Assembly: GCA_934162625.1 (NCBI GenBank)
Contig: CAKPJM010000020.1
Span: 1-23,004, forward strand
Reading direction: 5' to 3'
From: an uncultured Clostridia bacterium
GTDB taxonomy: Bacteria > Bacillota > Clostridia > TANB77 > CAG-508
Length of the DNA: 23,004 bases
Positions within the stretch are counted from its first letter, which is position 1. Every line of letters begins with the position of its first letter. The notes below the pieces were generated by a model, which saw only the letters and a program-made list of their open reading frames with translations, was not told where the DNA came from and did no database searches. Positions 16,405 to 23,004 of the stretch are shown here, in pieces. The translations under genes were made by a program, and so were the position numbers.

Positions 16405-16471
16405 AGAACAAAGCGGCTTTAGTCGCCCTTTCTTCTTGAATAGTTAAAATCTTCGATTTTTCCTATTCGAC

Positions 16472-16501
16472 AAAAATAGGAACATTTTAGTTCCTATTTT
16501 T
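16472..16501 (-). terminator. Terminator of the 16500-16679 gene
   Basis: An 11-bp stem AAAAATAGGAA / TTCCTATTTTT with an 8-base loop and a T run on both strands. It overlaps the stop codon of the small minus-strand gene and can also stop the converging peptide gene. Confidence 0.8.
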
Positions 16502-16679
16502 AATGTTCTTTTTCTTCTTTCTCTCTTGCTAATTCGTTTTGTCTGTTAAAATCTCTTGCTTGCATTCTAGCACTTATAACTACATTTGAATAATCTATTG
16601 GCCCTCCCACTTCTTTCTCTGTAGGTATTTTTAGGGTTTCTAAAAAATTTTTTCTTTTTTTGTCTTTAAATTCTGGCAT
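16500..16679 (-). CDS. 59-residue hypothetical protein
   Basis: A small charged protein (MPEFKDKKRKNFLETLKI, then EVGGPIDYSNVVISARMQAR and a Glu/Lys-rich end). No family is recognised. The ATG at 16677-16679 is chosen because AAAGGAGTGA precedes it at the right distance; the longer frame to 16739 runs through the promoter. It has its own promoter and terminator just downstream of uvrA, so it is a separate unit. Confidence 0.65.
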   Translation of the reverse strand: MPEFKDKKRKNFLETLKIPTEKEVGGPIDYSNVVISARMQARDFNRQNELAREKEEKEH

Positions 16680-16709
16680 CAAACTCACTCCTTTAAAAAT
16701 TACAATAAA

Positions 16710-16739
16710 ATTATATAATATATTTACATAAAAAGTCAA
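16710..16739 (-). promoter_or_regulatory. Sigma-A promoter of the 59-residue gene
   Basis: TTGACT (16734-16739), an 18-base spacer and TATAAT (16710-16715) on the minus strand. The -35 lies four bases past the uvrA stop. Confidence 0.7.
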
Positions 16740-16743
16740 TACT

Positions 16744-19579
16744 TTAAATTAGGTATTTCTTCAAGAATTTCCCAGTATATGATCTATCATTTTTTATAAT
16801 CTGTTCTGGTGTTCCGGTTGCAACTATCTCTCCTCCATTATCTCCACCTTCTGGTCCTAAGTCTATAATGTAGTCTGCAGTTTTTATTAAATCTAAATTA
16901 TGTTCAATTACCACAATAGTATTCCCTGTATCTACTAATCTTTGTAATATATCTACTAATTTGTGAACATCTGCTATATGAAGGCCTGTAGTAGGTTCAT
17001 CCAATATATATAAAGTTTTCCCTGTTGGTCTTTTAGAAAGCTCTGTAGCCAACTTAATTCTTTGCGCTTCTCCCCCTGAAAGTGTTGTTGATGGTTGTCC
17101 TAGTTTAATATATCCAAGGCCCACATCGTATAATGTTTGAATTTTTTGTTTTATTTTAGGTACATTTGCAAAAAAATCTAAAGCTTCTTCTACTGTCATT
17201 TCTAGTATGTCTGATATACTCTTTCCTTTGTATTTTACTTCTAATGTTTCTTTGTTATATCTTTTTCCTTTACATACATCACATGGTACATAAACATCTG
17301 GTAAGAAGTGCATCTCGATTTTTAAAACTCCATCACCTTGACAAGCCTCGCATCTTCCACCTGCAACATTAAAACTAAATCTTCCTTTTTGATATCCTCT
17401 TAATTTTGCTTCATTGGTATTTGCAAATATATCTCTTATATAATCGAAAACTCCTGTATATGTTGCTGGGTTAGAACGAGGAGTTCTACCAATTGGAGAT
17501 TGATCTATATTTATTATTTTATCTATGTTTTCAACTCCAACTATTTCTTTGCATTTTCCACCTTTTTCTGATGAACCATATAATTTTTTTGCTAAATTTT
17601 TATATAAAACTTCATTTATAAGTGAACTTTTTCCAGAGCCTGAAACACCTGTTACGCAAGTAAATACACCTAGTGGTATTTTTACATCTAGATTTTTAAG
17701 GTTATTTTCCTTTGCCCCTTTTATAGTAATAGAAACTGGTTTTGCTTTTCTTCTTTTTTTAGGCACTGCAATTCTTTTTCTTCCGCTTAAATATTGTCCT
17801 GTAATAGAATCAGGAACATTTTTTATCTCTTCTGCTGTTCCTTGAGCTATTACATTTCCACCATGTACACCTGCACCTGGTCCTATATCTATTATCATAT
17901 CTGCAGCATACATAGTATCCTCATCATGTTCTACTACGATTACCGTATTTCCTAAATCTCTTAATCTTTTTAATGTTGCTAGAAGTTTATCATTATCTCT
18001 TTGATGTAATCCAATACTTGGCTCATCTAATATATATAGTACTCCTGTTAATCCTGAACCGATTTGTGTTGCTAAACGAATTCTTTGTGCTTCTCCTCCA
18101 GATAGAGTTCCAGCTGATCTAGAAAGCGTTAAATATTCCAAACCTACATCTATTAAAAATTGAAGTCTTGCATCTATTTCCTTCAAGATTTGTTCTGCTA
18201 TCATTCTTTTTGTTTTGCTTAATTGCAATTCGTTTAAGTATTTTTTTATTTTGTTTATTGGCATGTCTGTTAATTCTTGAATATTTTTTGTTCCTACAGT
18301 TACAGCTAAACTTTCCTTTTTTAGTCTTGCTCCATTACAAGTATCACAATGACTATTACTCATGTACATCTCGTAAAATGCCCTCATTCCCTGTGATTTA
18401 GTTTCTCTATAACGCCTATCTAATGTTGGTATTACTCCCTCAAATGGAGCAGTAAATTTTCTCGTTCCAGCTGCTGATTTATATTCAAAATCTATTTTTT
18501 CTGTTCCTGTTCCATATAGTATTTTATTCAAGAAATCTTTAGGAAGTTTTTTTATTGGAACATCTTTTATTTTTACACCATAGTGTTTTCCGATACTTTC
18601 AAAATACATTTTAGCCATTGTATCGCCTTTTTTCATTGTGCTAGCGCCAAATGCTTTTACTCCATCATATAATGTTTTACTTCTATCTGGAATTATTAAG
18701 TCTTCATCCATTTTCATTAAATATCCAATTCCTAAACATTCTGGACATGCTCCAAATGGGTTATTAAAAGAAAACATTCTTGGAGATAATTCTTCAAAAC
18801 TAATATTACAATCTGGACATGCATAATTTTGACTATATAAAACATCTCTAGTTTCCGTTGTTCCACCTATTCCAACAAGTACAAGGTTATTTGCATATTT
18901 AAATGCAGTTTCAACACTTTCTGTTAGTCTGCTTCTAATATCTTCTTTTATAACTAATCTATCTACAATTATGTCTATATTATGTTTTTTCTTTCTATCT
19001 ATTTCTATATCATCTGTTAATTCATAAATTTGTCCATCAACTCTTACTCTAACAAATCCTTCTTTGCTAAAGTCTTCTAAAAGTTTTGTATATTCACCTT
19101 TTCTCCCTCTTACCACAGGAGCAAAGACTTGTATTTTTGTTCCTTCTTCTAACTCCATAAGAGAATCTACAACTTGATCTATTGTTTGTTTTTCTATTTT
19201 TTTACCACAATTAGGACAATGTGGTACACCAATTCTTGCATATAGTAAACGAATGTAATCATATATTTCTGTTACTGTTCCAACAGTAGAACGCGGATTT
19301 TTAGAAGTTGTTTTTTGATCTATTGAAATCGCTGGCGATAAACCTTCTATTAATTCTACATTTGGTTTTTCCATTAGCCCTAAGAATTGTCTTGCATAAC
19401 TAGATAAGCTCTCTACATATCTTCTTTGTCCTTCTGCATATAGTGTATCAAACGCAAGAGAGGATTTTCCGTGACCCAGATAGTCCAGTTATTACAACTA
19501 GTTTATCTCTTGGAATTGTTAAATTTATGTTTTTTAGATTATGCTCTTTAGCACCTTTTATTATTATACTATCATTCAT
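16744..19579 (-). CDS. uvrA: Excinuclease ABC subunit A, +1 shift in the first Walker A
   Basis: UvrA is the dimeric ABC-type damage sensor of nucleotide excision repair. The start is ATG 19577-19579 after GGGGGC (MNDSIIIKGAKEHNLKNI). The first Walker A needs TGLSGSGKSSLAF, but an extra C at 19471 puts Ser36-CGG in the zero frame, which ends KILSCV-stop. Skipping the C gives GKSSLAFDTLYAEG and continues in frame to 16744, for 944 residues, the normal length. Two signature motifs (LSGGEAQRIRLA and LSGGEAQRIKLA), zinc-finger cysteines (CPNCGKKI, CDTCNGARL) and the second Walker A (VTGVSGSGKSSL) are intact. Nearly all the protein lies after the shift, so the shift must be efficient or the gene is dead. 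No clear LexA box is seen. Confidence 0.94.
19468..19474 (-). other. Ser-CGG +1 shift site in uvrA
   Basis: The coding strand reads UCA CGG A in the zero frame, where the P-loop requires UCA GGA (Ser-Gly). The extra base is the C at 19471, not in a homopolymer. The second Walker A of the same gene (17632-17643, TCA GGC TCT GGA read in the coding direction) has no extra base. Confidence 0.88.
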
Positions 19580-19610
19580 ATTTGCCCCCATAAAAATAAA
19601 ACTAAAATTT

Positions 19611-19619
19611 ATTATAGCA
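19611..19619 (-). promoter_or_regulatory. Extended -10 promoter of uvrA
   Basis: TGC-TATAAT on the minus strand (TATAAT at 19611-19616) forms an extended -10 about 31 bases before the uvrA start. No -35 of quality is visible at 17 bases, as expected for extended -10 promoters. Confidence 0.55.
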
Positions 19620-19629
19620 TAAAAAGTCA

Positions 19630-19673
19630 AAAAAATAAAGTGGAATTAAACTGTTAATTCCACTTTATTTTTT
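19630..19673. terminator. Bidirectional terminator
   Basis: A perfect 20-bp stem (19630-19649 and 19654-19673, core AAAGTGGAATTAA) with loop ACTG, and A/T runs giving a T tail on either strand. It overlaps the stop codon of the 19672-19980 gene and insulates the uvrA promoter. Confidence 0.85.
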
Positions 19674-19980
19674 ACTTTCGGCGAAAGAATCTGTCTATTT
19701 TATAGCCTTTCCTTCCATATTCTTCAACTAAATTTTTTACATTGTCTGAATAGTACGGAACTGCCACAGTGATGCTGGACATTTTTGCAAAATTACCGAC
19801 CTTTATTGCTCCAAGTTCTATAACTAAGAAGTCTGTCGGGTCTGTGTAAGATGATTTCCGGTATTCTTTTGAGTAATAGTTTTTATTGATATAATCAATT
19901 GCCAATTGCTCATGAGTTCGGATTTCATCATTCATGCAGAGTTCTGTTCCATCTGGCAGTATAAAACCATAATATAGCAA
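19672..19980 (-). CDS. Hypothetical protein, foreign-looking, uses CGG
   Basis: With the TTG start at 19978-19980 this is 102 residues (LLYYGFILPDGTELCMNDEI...). The frame is open to 20031, but AAAGGA lies 8 bases before this TTG, and a promoter (20010-20038) overlaps the longer version, so the shorter is preferred. The tail is basic (GYKIDRFFRRK). No family is recognised. Codon use differs from resident genes (CCG, CGC, CGA, GTC, and one in-frame CGG after TAC at 19858-19860). It has its own promoter and terminator. A recently acquired cassette gene is the best reading. Confidence 0.6.
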   Translation of the reverse strand: MLYYGFILPDGTELCMNDEIRTHEQLAIDYINKNYYSKEYRKSSYTDPTDFLVIELGAIKVGNFAKMSSITVAVPYYSDNVKNLVEEYGRKGYKIDRFFRRK

Positions 19981-20009
19981 AGTCCTCATCCTTTCAAAAG
20001 TTTTAATTA

Positions 20010-20038
20010 ATTTTATCATATAACTCGACATAATTCAA
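20010..20038 (-). promoter_or_regulatory. Promoter of the 19672-19980 gene
   Basis: TTGAAT (20033-20038), a 17-base spacer and TAAAAT (20010-20015) on the minus strand. Its position supports the downstream TTG start. Confidence 0.55.
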
Positions 20039-20075
20039 TGTTTTTATATTTTTTTTACTAAATAATACTTTTTTA

Positions 20076-20104
20076 TTGTACTAAGTTACATAATGTGCTA
20101 AAAT
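20076..20104 (+). promoter_or_regulatory. Promoter of the 20196-20537 gene
   Basis: TTGTAC (20076-20081), a 17-base spacer and TAAAAT (20099-20104) on the plus strand, leaving a leader of about 85 bases. It is back to back with the promoter of the neighbouring minus-strand cassette gene. Confidence 0.45.
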
Positions 20105-20195
20105 TATATTATGGCACTTATTTATAGCATTAATTACTTTTATTGCTTAAATTGCCAAAAAACTAGTGTAGGTATCATTTATAAGGAGTGATAAT

Positions 20196-20537
20196 TTGTT
20201 CAATTACCCTAGCCGTTCTGAAAAACGGTGCACAAAACTTTATCAAGCAGCAGAAGACGGATGCTTCAAAAATGAAGGAATGGTTCTTTACAAGTCAGAG
20301 ATCAAAAGCTTAGAAAAAAAAGGCTTTAAAGTTTCTGATATAAAAGACTATCCTTTTAACAAGAATTTGTACTCTTGCACCATTTCTTGGGAACATGCTT
20401 TTGGGAATTCTATCCCTCATTTGGTATATTCCTATACTCATCGTGTAATTGAGACTTTCCCGACCGCTTACACAAAAAATTCTTTTGCTAAAGAACTTTT
20501 TGTAATAGCAAAGAAAGCTCAGTTGTCCAAAAAATAA
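20196..20537 (+). CDS. Hypothetical protein, foreign-looking, uses CGG
   Basis: A 113-residue protein begins at TTG 20196-20198 after AAGGAG (FNYPSRSEKRCTKLYQAAE) and ends in a basic helix (FAKELFVIAKKAQLSKK). No family is recognised. Middle residues are aromatic and His-rich (YSCTISWEHAFGNSIPHLVY). It contains one in-frame CGG (20226-20228, after AAA); a +1 shift there would hit a stop, so the zero frame is the real one. Composition differs from resident genes, and it has its own promoter and terminator. It forms a divergent pair with the 19672-19980 gene and may have arrived with it. Confidence 0.6.
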   Translation: MFNYPSRSEKRCTKLYQAAEDGCFKNEGMVLYKSEIKSLEKKGFKVSDIKDYPFNKNLYSCTISWEHAFGNSIPHLVYSYTHRVIETFPTAYTKNSFAKELFVIAKKAQLSKK

Positions 20538-20565
20538 AATAAGATTTTAGCCTACACAGAGTTTT

Positions 20566-20592
20566 ACCCCACTGATTTACAGTGGGGTTTTT
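20566..20592 (+). terminator. Terminator of the 20196-20537 gene
   Basis: An 8-bp stem ACCCCACT / AGTGGGGT with a 7-base loop, followed by TTTT on the plus strand. Confidence 0.85.
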
Positions 20593-20599
20593 ATATTAA

Positions 20600-21535
20600 T
20601 TATTTTAACATATATTCATCCGTTGGCCTAATTTGAGTTAATTTATACCATTTTCCGCCTCCTGTTTTGTTTGTAGTTTTTCTAAAGTAGCTTGGTAAAT
20701 CTCTTATAATTACTCTTTCTATTAACTGTTTATTTCCTTTAAGTCCTCCATCTGAATATATAGATTCAATTATCTGTCCATCTCCAATATACATATAAAT
20801 GTGAGATGGGGCACTTTCTCCCTTTTTATACATAAGAACAGAATCTCCTATTTGTAAATTTTCAATTTTTATTTCTCCTCCATCTCCAGTTATTGTTTTT
20901 ACTTCTTTAAATATTCCGTCTTTTTCTTTTGTGTTTTCTATATAATTCTTACATGTCCATACATTGTTTTTGTTATATGATTTTACTAATTTATCACTTT
21001 TCAAGTTAAAAGCACGTCTATAAATTCCTGCACATAAGGATGCACAATCAGCATATTTTGCATTTTTAAAATTAAAATATAATTGGTTTCTTCTGTTCAA
21101 ACTAGTACTATATTTTATATTTTTTTTGTTAACCTCCATTGCGATTTTGACTATTTTTTCCTTATTATTTAACCTTTTTAAATCTTTTGTGCTTACATTA
21201 TTTACCCAAGATTTTGCATTTACTTCTTTTATTAAATCTTTTTTAATATAGCCTGTTTTTTCTATTCTGTTTTTTTGATTAGTTTTTGTAGTTCTATCTT
21301 CAAACCAACTAATTTTGATAAAATTTTCATTTTTTTTGCCTTTATATCTAACCTTTGCCCCTGAAGGTAATATACAAATTATATTTGAACAAGTTTCATC
21401 TCTTACAATTGTGTCTGCTTTCAACTTACACGGTTCATGTAATATGATTGCATGTGAAACATTATTAAAGCTTACTAATGCTAAAAATATAATAAATGAT
21501 ATTAATAAATAATTATATATTTTTTTAGATATCAT
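20600..21535 (-). CDS. Secreted SH3-like / NlpC-P60 cell wall hydrolase
   Basis: This 311-residue protein has a signal peptide (about residues 1-29, basic start then LLISFIIFLALVSFNNVSHA), a bacterial SH3-like wall-binding segment (about 35-90, ICILPSGAKVRYKGKKNENF), and an NlpC/P60-type papain fold. The catalytic Cys is in YADCASLCAGIYRRAF (about residue 165) and the His in SHIYMYIGDGQIIES. The family cuts peptide stems of peptidoglycan, often D-Glu-DAP bonds. The start ATG at 21533-21535 follows AAGGAGGTG; an earlier in-frame GTG lies inside that site. A c-di-GMP-I riboswitch and a consensus promoter precede it, so expression should follow the c-di-GMP level. It is a single-gene unit. Confidence 0.8.
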   Translation of the reverse strand: MISKKIYNYLLISFIIFLALVSFNNVSHAIILHEPCKLKADTIVRDETCSNIICILPSGAKVRYKGKKNENFIKISWFEDRTTKTNQKNRIEKTGYIKKDLIKEVNAKSWVNNVSTKDLKRLNNKEKIVKIAMEVNKKNIKYSTSLNRRNQLYFNFKNAKYADCASLCAGIYRRAFNLKSDKLVKSYNKNNVWTCKNYIENTKEKDGIFKEVKTITGDGGEIKIENLQIGDSVLMYKKGESAPSHIYMYIGDGQIIESIYSDGGLKGNKQLIERVIIRDLPSYFRKTTNKTGGGKWYKLTQIRPTDEYMLK

Positions 21536-21629
21536 TTTATAATACACCTCCTTGATACTTTGTTCTTTCTCGTTTATTATAAAAAAATAAAAAACTAAAT
21601 TAAAATTAAGAACACAGTTATTTTAATAA

Positions 21630-21712
21630 CTAGGCAACCGGCTACCATAACTTTTTCATTTAAAGTTTTAGGTCCTTGGCTTTGTGTCCTAAATTTTCAT
21701 TTAGTTTACTTT
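21630..21712 (-). ncRNA. c-di-GMP-I (GEMM) riboswitch
   Basis: The minus strand shows the class I c-di-GMP aptamer: stem P2 CTAAAT-GAAA-ATTTAG with the conserved GAAA tetraloop, then GGACACAAAGCC, AAGGACCT, a variable P3 hairpin (AACTTT / AAAGTT) and the closing ATGGTAGCCGGTTGCC that carries the receptor and ligand-binding bases. P1 is short and partly mismatched. It lies between the promoter and the NlpC/P60 gene. The expression platform is not clear: a small AGTTATT/AATAACT hairpin and a T-rich run follow. Confidence 0.85.
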
Positions 21713-21729
21713 TTACTTATATTATATTA

Positions 21730-21758
21730 ATTATAATACTTTTTGAAAATATTGTCAA
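21730..21758 (-). promoter_or_regulatory. Consensus sigma-A promoter of the riboswitch gene
   Basis: Perfect TTGACA (21753-21758), a 17-base spacer and perfect TATAAT (21730-21735) on the minus strand. Transcription would begin near 21723, about 11 bases before the aptamer. Confidence 0.9.
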
Positions 21759-21818
21759 TTTTAATGTTTAGGGACATTGCATAAACTTTTTGTGGGAAAG
21801 AGCACCAACATATTTTTA

Positions 21819-22057
21819 TTATGCATATAAAATTTGCATTAAACGTTCTCGTGTTCCTGCTTTTATGTACGAGGCTCCATATCCCATAATGAAGGCAAAT
21901 TCTATTTCATCTTTTTTGTATATATGCTACATCTTCTCACATTTCTCGTGTATCTTTATATAGTTCTGAAAATGTAAATTTATCTACTAATTCTTTTCTT
22001 ACTTACTTTACTGTTGTTTAGGGTATCAAAAGAATGAACAATATATTCTAGAAACAT
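21819..22057 (-). pseudogene. Decayed small gene with frameshifts and a stop
   Basis: Minus-strand pieces in successive frames read MFLEYIVHSFDTLNNSKVSK, then ELVDKFTFSELYKDTREM, a UGA, EDVAYIQK, and finally DEIEFAFIMGYGASYIKAGT ending at TAA 21819-21821. The breaks include indels in A runs and one in-frame stop, the pattern of ordinary decay. No ribosome binding site remains. The original was about 80 residues; the family is not recognised. Confidence 0.5.
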
Positions 22058-22091
22058 AAACGGTTACAAAGAAAAAATTGTTTATAAATAG

Positions 22092-22122
22092 AAAAGGTGT
22101 TAAAAATTAATTAACACCTTTT
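22092..22122. terminator. Bidirectional terminator
   Basis: A perfect 12-bp stem AAAAGGTGTTAA / TTAACACCTTTT with a 7-base loop and a T run on the plus strand, A/T run on the minus strand. It lies 8 bases past the DUF1540 stop. Confidence 0.8.
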
Positions 22123-22129
22123 TTCTGTT

Positions 22130-22294
22130 TTACTTACATCTGTAGCTTCCACACATAGATTCATCTTCTGGTTTTCCATTACTACAGTTCTTGCATGGTC
22201 TTACGATTATATCCTCTAACTCACATTTTTGTGTTTTTTCATTGTTAAACTCACAACTGCAAACAGTACAATTTATTAATTGTTTTCCGTCCAT
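22130..22294 (-). CDS. Cysteine-rich DUF1540 protein
   Basis: This 54-residue protein begins at ATG 22292-22294 after a perfect AAAGGAGG site. It has eight cysteines: CTVCSCEFNNEKTQKC near the start, PCKNC in the middle and MCGSYRCK at the end. The spacing C-x2-C-x-C-x9-C followed by a late pair is the DUF1540 pattern, a small, probably metal-binding domain common in spore formers. The function is unknown. It lies about 75 bases after the peroxiredoxin fragment and before a strong terminator, so the two may once have shared a transcript. Confidence 0.75.
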   Translation of the reverse strand: MDGKQLINCTVCSCEFNNEKTQKCELEDIIVRPCKNCSNGKPEDESMCGSYRCK

Positions 22295-22368
22295 TTTTGA
22301 CCTCCTTTAAATTAATATATTTATATTATTTGCAGTTTTTATAAAAATATATTACCAAAATTTTATTG

Positions 22369-22947
22369 TTATTTTTTGTCAATTTTTTTAACGTTTTCTT
22401 CTCTAAGCATTTGGTTGTTACATTCATTTTCTTTAAAACTTAAATACCAGCTCATTCCATTCTTTTCTTTTTCTATTAATCTAACTCTTTCTTTCAATCC
22501 TACACAAGTATTTGGCGCAGGTATTATAATTGGATCTCCCGGAATCCAGTTTGCAGGAGTTGCCGCTTTGTTGCAATCAGCAGTTTGTAATGCTTCTACT
22601 ATTCTTAATATTTCTGGAATACACCTTCCTACAGTCATTGGATAGACTAATATTGTTCTAACAATTCCTTTATCATCAATAACAAATACATTTCTTACTG
22701 TTTCGGTTGAACTCACACTGTTTGAAATCATTCCATATTTTCTTGCAATTTCTCCACTTCTATCTGCAATTACTGGGAAAGGAACTGTTATTCCTGTTTT
22801 TAAGCAAATATCATATAGCCATGCCAAGTGTGATGGATTACTGTCTATACTAAGTCCAATTAGGCATGTGTTTAGTCTTTCAAAATATGTATTTGCTTTT
22901 GAGAATGCTATAAATTCTGTTGTACAAACGGGGGTAAAAGCCTCCAA
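22369..22947 (-). pseudogene. Peroxiredoxin (Prx6-like) lacking its N-terminus
   Basis: The 192-residue frame begins at EAFTPVCTTEFIAFSKAN, the peroxidatic Cys motif, and keeps the rest of a Prx6/1-Cys type peroxiredoxin: CLIGLSIDSNPSHLAWL, PFPVIADRSGEIARKYGM, TVRNVFVIDDKGIVRTI and the dimerisation tail ending about WIPGDPIIIPAPN. These enzymes reduce H2O2 and organic peroxides. The roughly 45 residues that normally precede the Cys motif are missing. Upstream in this frame is a stop at once (TAA), and the TTG at 22945-22947 has no ribosome binding site. The gene is truncated, or the junction near 22948 is an assembly or rearrangement joint. No CGG is involved. Confidence 0.7.
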
Positions 22948-23004
22948 TTTGGGGATATTATATTAATCGGCTAATTTCAGGTTTTAGCTCGAATTTCACA
23001 CTCT
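22948..23004. other. Unidentified sequence joined to the peroxiredoxin
   Basis: The last 57 bases contain no peroxiredoxin coding sequence in any frame. One minus-strand frame is open from the edge (SVKFELKPEISRLI) and stops 10 to 15 bases before the peroxiredoxin part. It could be the end of another gene placed next to the truncated one. Confidence 0.4.

Noticed and set aside
6975..19474. Sequencing or assembly error as the simple cause of the prfB, secA and uvrA frameshifts
   Set aside because: Three independent errors that all add a C before GG after a Ser codon, all at invariant Ser-Gly motifs, and none elsewhere in about 5,700 resident codons, is improbable. Similar Ser-Gly contexts at 17632-17643, 17782-17787 and 14917-14922 are clean. 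It is not excluded without reads.
6612..19579. prfB, secA and uvrA as pseudogenes
   Set aside because: All three are core genes, and the rest of each frame is perfectly preserved on both sides of the break with no other damage, unlike the truly decayed gene at 21819-22057.
21819..22057. The broken small gene as another recoded gene
   Set aside because: Its breaks are indels in A runs and an in-frame UGA, with no CGG and no ribosome binding site, so ordinary decay explains it.
22940..22970. The peroxiredoxin break as a fourth CGG shift site
   Set aside because: There is no CGG near the break; the bases missing amount to about 45 codons, so it is a deletion or joint and not a one-base shift.

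Overview
The window is AT-rich DNA with strong GGAGG-type ribosome binding sites. It comes from an endospore-forming, Gram-positive, probably uncultured member of the Clostridia. Spore-associated genes (yabP, yabQ, a ytvI-type permease), divIC and a Firmicutes-type c-di-GMP-I riboswitch support this. Species cannot be told from the sequence.

Layout. Positions 1-2242 hold the 5' end of an unknown gene (minus strand), then a plus-strand pair: a HAD 5'-nucleotidase and an MFS permease overlapping by ATGA. Positions 2243-3600 are gene-poor, with decayed repeats, hairpins and one small doubtful ORF. From 3598 to 10920 the minus strand carries rho, the yabP-yabQ-divIC cluster, and secA, a small membrane protein and prfB as one operon. 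From 11160 to 16740 are a DUF1980-like membrane protein (plus), a small foreign-looking gene, a YtvI/AI-2E permease, a proline-rich protein, pncC (CinA C-terminal domain) overlapping murD, and two very small genes. From 16744 to 20600 are uvrA and two more foreign-looking small genes with their own promoters and terminators. The right end has an SH3-NlpC/P60 secreted protein behind a c-di-GMP-I riboswitch, a decayed gene, a DUF1540 gene missed by length filters, and a peroxiredoxin without its N-terminus.

Main observation. Three resident core genes are each broken by one extra C at the same kind of place. Between a serine codon and the invariant glycine codon after it, prfB reads UCC-C-GGA (the SGAGGQ loop), secA reads AGC-C-GGU (the CPCGSGKK zinc motif) and uvrA reads UCA-C-GGA (Walker A, GLSGSGKS). 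In each case the zero frame becomes Ser-CGG and meets a stop within a few codons, while skipping one base restores a full-length, family-typical protein. Reading the other resident genes by hand (about 5,700 codons) I found no in-frame CGG. The only in-frame CGG codons are in the two foreign-looking genes at 19672-19980 and 20196-20537. This suggests that CGG is unassigned or starved here and acts as a +1 recoding signal (Ser-CGG-N read as Ser-Gly). prfB also carries the classical CUU-UGA-C autoregulatory frameshift at codon 26, so RF2 would need two +1 shifts.

Other structure: a family of long palindromes with a shared core (GGGACAGACCCC or GGACAGTCC) but locus-specific arms, and a second hairpin family beginning TGTAGGGG.
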